64,000 bases of DNA from the NCBI GenBank assembly GCA_016786595.1, contig JAEUWB010000060.1:62001-126000 (forward strand), written 5' to 3'. The notes under the pieces were generated by a model. That model ran no database searches and was not told the origin of the DNA. It saw nothing but the letters and a program-made list of their open reading frames with translations. The translations under genes and the position numbers were made by a program. The DNA comes from a bacterium. Its GTDB lineage: Bacteria; Bdellovibrionota_C; UBA2361; SZUA-149; JAEUWB01. Positions 61,286 through 64,000 of this stretch are shown piece by piece. How positions within the stretch are numbered: the first letter of the stretch is position 1; the number at the start of each line of letters is the position of its first letter.

Positions 61286-61328
61286 TTTTGCCAGTAACTT
61301 TGCAAGGATAGCAAAGTTACTGGCAAAA
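61286..61328. terminator. perfect 18-bp hairpin after the HiPIP gene
   Basis: TTTTGCCAGTAACTTTGC (61286-61303) and its exact complement (61311-61328) with a 7-base loop. It starts 12 bases after the HiPIP stop. The stem ends in a run of T on the minus strand, so it may act as a terminator or RNA stabiliser for the HiPIP transcript. Confidence 0.5.
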
Positions 61329-61340
61329 TTCAAAATTGGA

Positions 61341-61706
61341 CTAAGTAGCCTTTGGTGCCCAGCTATTACACCAACCTTTTGCAGAGACTAGACCGTCCAT
61401 AAATAAAGCGCATTTGCCCCATTCGCCTTCTTGACCTTCGACTTTTAGACCGCCCTGCTGCCAAAGCATGCAATTGTTGCAAAACTGAGTTTCTGCTCCT
61501 GCTGCGGCAACCTTAGGAAATTTTCCCTTGTCGACTTTTCCTTTGTCATGTTGATAACCCATGGAAACGGCAATCGGGCTACTTAACTCAAGTGCTTTTG
61601 TTGGCGTAGCCGGTGCTTGAGCAACTGCACGCTTGCCTAAAGTAACTAGAGCTGGTGCTGCACTTAAAGTCAGCAAACTTTTCTTAATAAATTCTCTTCT
61701 CTGCAT
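61341..61706 (-). CDS. high-potential iron-sulfur protein (HiPIP), Tat-exported
   Basis: 121-aa precursor. The twin-arginine signal MQRREFIKKSLLTLSAAP is followed by a mature HiPIP with four cysteine ligands at 76, 79, 99 and 113 (CNNC, GKC, GWC), spacing C-x2-C-x19-C-x13-C. HiPIPs carry a [4Fe-4S] centre with a 2+/3+ couple and shuttle electrons in the periplasm, typically to respiratory oxidases. The start at 61706 has AGGAG four bases before it. Known in proteobacteria and a few other groups. Confidence 0.93.
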   Translation of the reverse strand: MQRREFIKKSLLTLSAAPALVTLGKRAVAQAPATPTKALELSSPIAVSMGYQHDKGKVDKGKFPKVAAAGAETQFCNNCMLWQQGGLKVEGQEGEWGKCALFMDGLVSAKGWCNSWAPKAT

Positions 61707-61833
61707 AATTCTCCTGTAATCAAATGATGGGATGAGAGTATTAATCCGTTGTTTGCAGAGCAAGCATTCAAATGATTGATATACCGAAATCGAAAAGTGC
61801 TAATCTTTAATTTGTGACGCTAGATTAATTTCA

Positions 61834-63006
61834 TCAAGCATCGGATGCCCAATTTTCGAGCGTTTCTACAACGTTTGCTAGAAATGTATTCGCCGTAAAT
61901 CCGTCAAGCACGCGGTGGTCGATAGTTAAAGTTAAATAGACACAAGGCCTAATTTCAATAGCGTCTTGTCCATGCTTTGTAATTACCTTGGCGCGCTTCT
62001 CAATTTTCCCAACGCCTAGAATCGCTGATTGTGGCTGAAGAATAATTGGTGTGGCTAATAAACTTCCACTTGTTCCATGGTTTGTAATCGTAAAGGTTCC
62101 GCCGCGGATATCACTCGTCTCAAGTCGTCCAAGCCGGGCACGATCAGTTAAGTCTGCTACAGACTTTGCCAATTCTTTAAAATTCTTCTGCTCAGCAGCA
62201 TGCAGCACCGGAACAACTAAGCCTTCAGGGATTGCAACGGCTAGGCCAATATTACAGGTGTCAAAAAGTTCAATCGTGTCTTGATGTAGCCTGCTATTTA
62301 CTTCAGGCACAGTTTGTAGCGCCTTAATGGCTGCAGTGACGAAATAGGGAGTAAAAGTTAATTTGATTTCATCGTTAAGAAAGGGCGTTTTATGAACTTC
62401 ACGATGCGCAAAAACTCTAGATAAATCAGCTTCCATCACAGCGGTTACGTGCGGCGCAGTGCGCAGCATACTGGTCACCATATTCTGGGCGATAGTTTTA
62501 CGCATTGCCGTAAGTGGAATGTGATGTGAAGGAATTTGCGGGCGAGGGTCGCTATTATTTTTTAAATAGTTCTCAACATCTTCAAGCGTAATTCTGCCAC
62601 CGCGCCCAGTGCCCGAAATTGAGTCAGCAGACAAATTGTGATCCTTGATTAGTTTACGCACAGCTGGACTTAAATCAGCGTTGACTTGAGCTGCACTCGT
62701 TGGAGTTGAAGATTTTACTGCAACTTTTTCCGGCGCTGCGTTAGTTGTTGAACTTGCTGTGGCTCCAACCCGAAGACTACCTAGAATATCACCTGGCTCA
62801 ACTTTATCACCTTCGTTTTTTAAGATCGCTTCAATTACACCAGCAGCAGGAGCCGGTATTTCGAGTGAAACTTTGTCGGTGCTGATTTCAACTAAGGGCT
62901 CGTACTGCTCAATGAATTGACCAGGTTTTTTGAGCCACGAGGATACAAAAGACTCACTGCCTTCTCTTTGGTCTGCAGGGAAAAGAATTTTAATCACGTC
63001 CGACAT
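61834..63006 (-). CDS. dihydrolipoyl acyltransferase (E2) of a 2-oxoacid dehydrogenase
   Basis: 390 aa. A lipoyl domain (lipoyl Lys45 in EISTDKVSLE), a flexible linker (about 85-110), an E1/E3-binding domain (about 112-150; SPAVRKLIKDHNLSADSISGTGRGGRI), and a catalytic domain with the active-site HRVLDG (His364, Asp368). A single lipoyl domain and the adjacent E1-beta gene fit a branched-chain 2-oxoacid or succinyl-type complex; substrate specificity is unclear. It begins nine bases after the E1-beta stop. Confidence 0.93.
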   Translation of the reverse strand: MSDVIKILFPADQREGSESFVSSWLKKPGQFIEQYEPLVEISTDKVSLEIPAPAAGVIEAILKNEGDKVEPGDILGSLRVGATASSTTNAAPEKVAVKSSTPTSAAQVNADLSPAVRKLIKDHNLSADSISGTGRGGRITLEDVENYLKNNSDPRPQIPSHHIPLTAMRKTIAQNMVTSMLRTAPHVTAVMEADLSRVFAHREVHKTPFLNDEIKLTFTPYFVTAAIKALQTVPEVNSRLHQDTIELFDTCNIGLAVAIPEGLVVPVLHAAEQKNFKELAKSVADLTDRARLGRLETSDIRGGTFTITNHGTSGSLLATPIILQPQSAILGVGKIEKRAKVITKHGQDAIEIRPCVYLTLTIDHRVLDGFTANTFLANVVETLENWASDA

Positions 63007-63015
63007 TGAACACCT

Positions 63016-64000
63016 TTATGTTTCAATTATTTTCTTCATAGTTTCGATCATCAAATCAACCGAAGGGATGACATGATCCATTAAATTCATATTGTGTGGA
63101 ATGGGAATATCGTCAACTGCTAAACGCTCAATTGGAGCATCGAGCGAAAAGAATGCTTCTTTTGCAACGGTTGCACTGATTTCTGCACCAAAACCACAAG
63201 TAGCATAGTCTTCATGCACAATTAATAAACGACGACACTTTTTCACAGCCCCGAGTACGGCTTCTCGATCCCAAGGCACCAGTGTGCGTAAGTCAAGTAA
63301 GGTGCACTCGAAACCTGATTTTTCACAAGCTTCGTCAATACGCTCAACCATTGCCCCCCAAGTGACAATCGCGAGCTCATTTCCTTCACGGATTGTACGC
63401 GCTTTACCCAGTGGCAGGACAAAATCATCACCCGGATAGGGTCGTCTAGCCCAGGCATTGTCTAAGAGGTGACGGTGTTCAAAGAAAATACTCGGGTTAT
63501 TGCTACGCAGCGCGGCACGTAAAAGCCCTACAGCATCTTCAGCGTTTGAAGGCACAAGCACTTGCCAGCCCACAGAATGAATCCAGGCAACTTCATCAGA
63601 AACACTGTGCCAAGGGTCACCGCACTTTGCAAAGCCTCCAGGAATGCGTACCACCATTGGTGCTGCAAAACGATTTGCCGTGCGCCAGCGCATTGTTCCA
63701 ATGTTATGCAGCTGCTCTGTTGCCGGGTCAGCGTATTTTCTAAACTGAATTTCAGGAACAGGTAAAAGTCCATTTAAAGCCAGCCCGACTGAGCGGCCAA
63801 TAATACCTTCTTCGGAAAGACTGGTATCAAAGACTCGGTTTGTTCCGAATTGTTCTTGCAAGCCAAGTGTTGCTGCATGAACTCCGCCTTTAGGGCCAAC
63901 ATCTTCACCGAAAACTAACACCTTTGGGTTAATTTTTAATTCATGTTCAAGCGTGCGACGGATTGCGGTGAGCATATTAATTCTAGTTGGCTCAGAATTT
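63016..64000 (-). CDS. 2-oxoacid dehydrogenase E1 beta subunit, 5'-truncated by window end
   Basis: E1-beta (pyruvate/branched-chain dehydrogenase type): VFGEDVGPKGGVHAAT near 20, EEGIIGRSVGLALNG near 56, GGFAKCGDPWHS near 113, and LLIVHEDYATCGFGAEI near 250. An ATG at 63975 gives 319 aa. The frame stays open to the window edge (...SEPTRINMLTAIRR), so the true start may lie outside, or the gene may be fused to E1-alpha. It forms an operon with E2 downstream. Confidence 0.9.
   Translation of the reverse strand, partial: NSEPTRINMLTAIRRTLEHELKINPKVLVFGEDVGPKGGVHAATLGLQEQFGTNRVFDTSLSEEGIIGRSVGLALNGLLPVPEIQFRKYADPATEQLHNIGTMRWRTANRFAAPMVVRIPGGFAKCGDPWHSVSDEVAWIHSVGWQVLVPSNAEDAVGLLRAALRSNNPSIFFEHRHLLDNAWARRPYPGDDFVLPLGKARTIREGNELAIVTWGAMVERIDEACEKSGFECTLLDLRTLVPWDREAVLGAVKKCRRLLIVHEDYATCGFGAEISATVAKEAFFSLDAPIERLAVDDIPIPHNMNLMDHVIPSVDLMIETMKKIIET

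Overview
The window reads as a stretch of a Gram-negative bacterial genome of moderate G+C (low-to-mid 40s % by eye). Evidence for an outer membrane and periplasm: lipobox lipoproteins, a Wzm/Wzt-type polysaccharide exporter, a MscS channel with a signal peptide, and a Tat-exported HiPIP. Aerobic phenylacetate genes and NADP isocitrate dehydrogenase point to respiratory, aerobic metabolism. I cannot name the lineage; a deltaproteobacterial or Bdellovibrionota-like group is a guess.

Layout. 0.1-3.5 kb: a degenerate DAHP-synthase-like protein, a secreted protein and a prepilin-like protein. 3.5-6.5 kb (minus): HAD phosphatase, tdh and kbl, the threonine-to-glycine route. 6.6-18.2 kb (plus): sulfurtransferase and SufE, then a surface-polysaccharide block (GT2, lipoprotein, UbiD-type decarboxylase, ABC-2 exporter pair, a 1,287-residue glycosyltransferase, a polytopic membrane protein). 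18.2-22.5 kb (minus): aminotransferase, small lipoprotein, icd, MscS channel.

22.5-26.7 kb is a replication/partition module: an RPA-family initiator (minus), a 745-bp non-coding origin-like region rich in repeats, then parA and parB (plus). Two identical 17-bp palindromes, the candidate parS sites, lie in and just after parB. Because core metabolic genes flank it, the replicon is a chromid or a chromosome that starts replication with a Rep protein, rather than a small plasmid.

27.5-42.1 kb is a sedentary-type integron: intI (minus), attI, and an array of at least 13 cassettes bounded by attC sites, decaying at its distal end. In ten of the 13 attC sites the left (R'') box is the reverse complement, exactly or nearly, of its own cassette's start, which confirms the boundaries. 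The cargo is rich in defence and stress functions. The standout is a complete EcoRI-family restriction-modification pair (endonuclease and methyltransferase) in one cassette. Others are BrnT/BrnA, an ORF6N protein, a HEPN-like protein, a TIGR02391 protein, SAM methyltransferases, a rhodanese, a GNAT and a periplasmic binding protein. Two cassette genes (the EcoRI-type methyltransferase and brnA) read into their attC sites, so their C-termini are attC-encoded. Near the end lies a DUF433/DUF5615 toxin-antitoxin pair whose toxin carries an in-frame stop.

42.1-46.4 kb holds PhzF, small membrane proteins, an ankyrin protein and a RelE/HTH toxin-antitoxin pair. 46.5-51.4 kb is a thrABC operon preceded by a 15-residue leader peptide with six consecutive threonine codons, a classical attenuator design. 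51.4-57.4 kb: ICMT-family methyltransferase, type-II-like lumazine synthase, glyA, CBS protein, YitT, CsaA-like protein, GT-C-like membrane protein. 57.4-60.0 kb: paaABCD without paaE; paaD ends exactly at a 182-bp MITE-like element. 60.2-64.0 kb (minus): an unknown protein, a HiPIP, and E2 and E1-beta of a 2-oxoacid dehydrogenase, the last running off the window. Threonine synthesis (thrABC), threonine breakdown (tdh-kbl) and glycine/serine exchange (glyA) are all encoded here.
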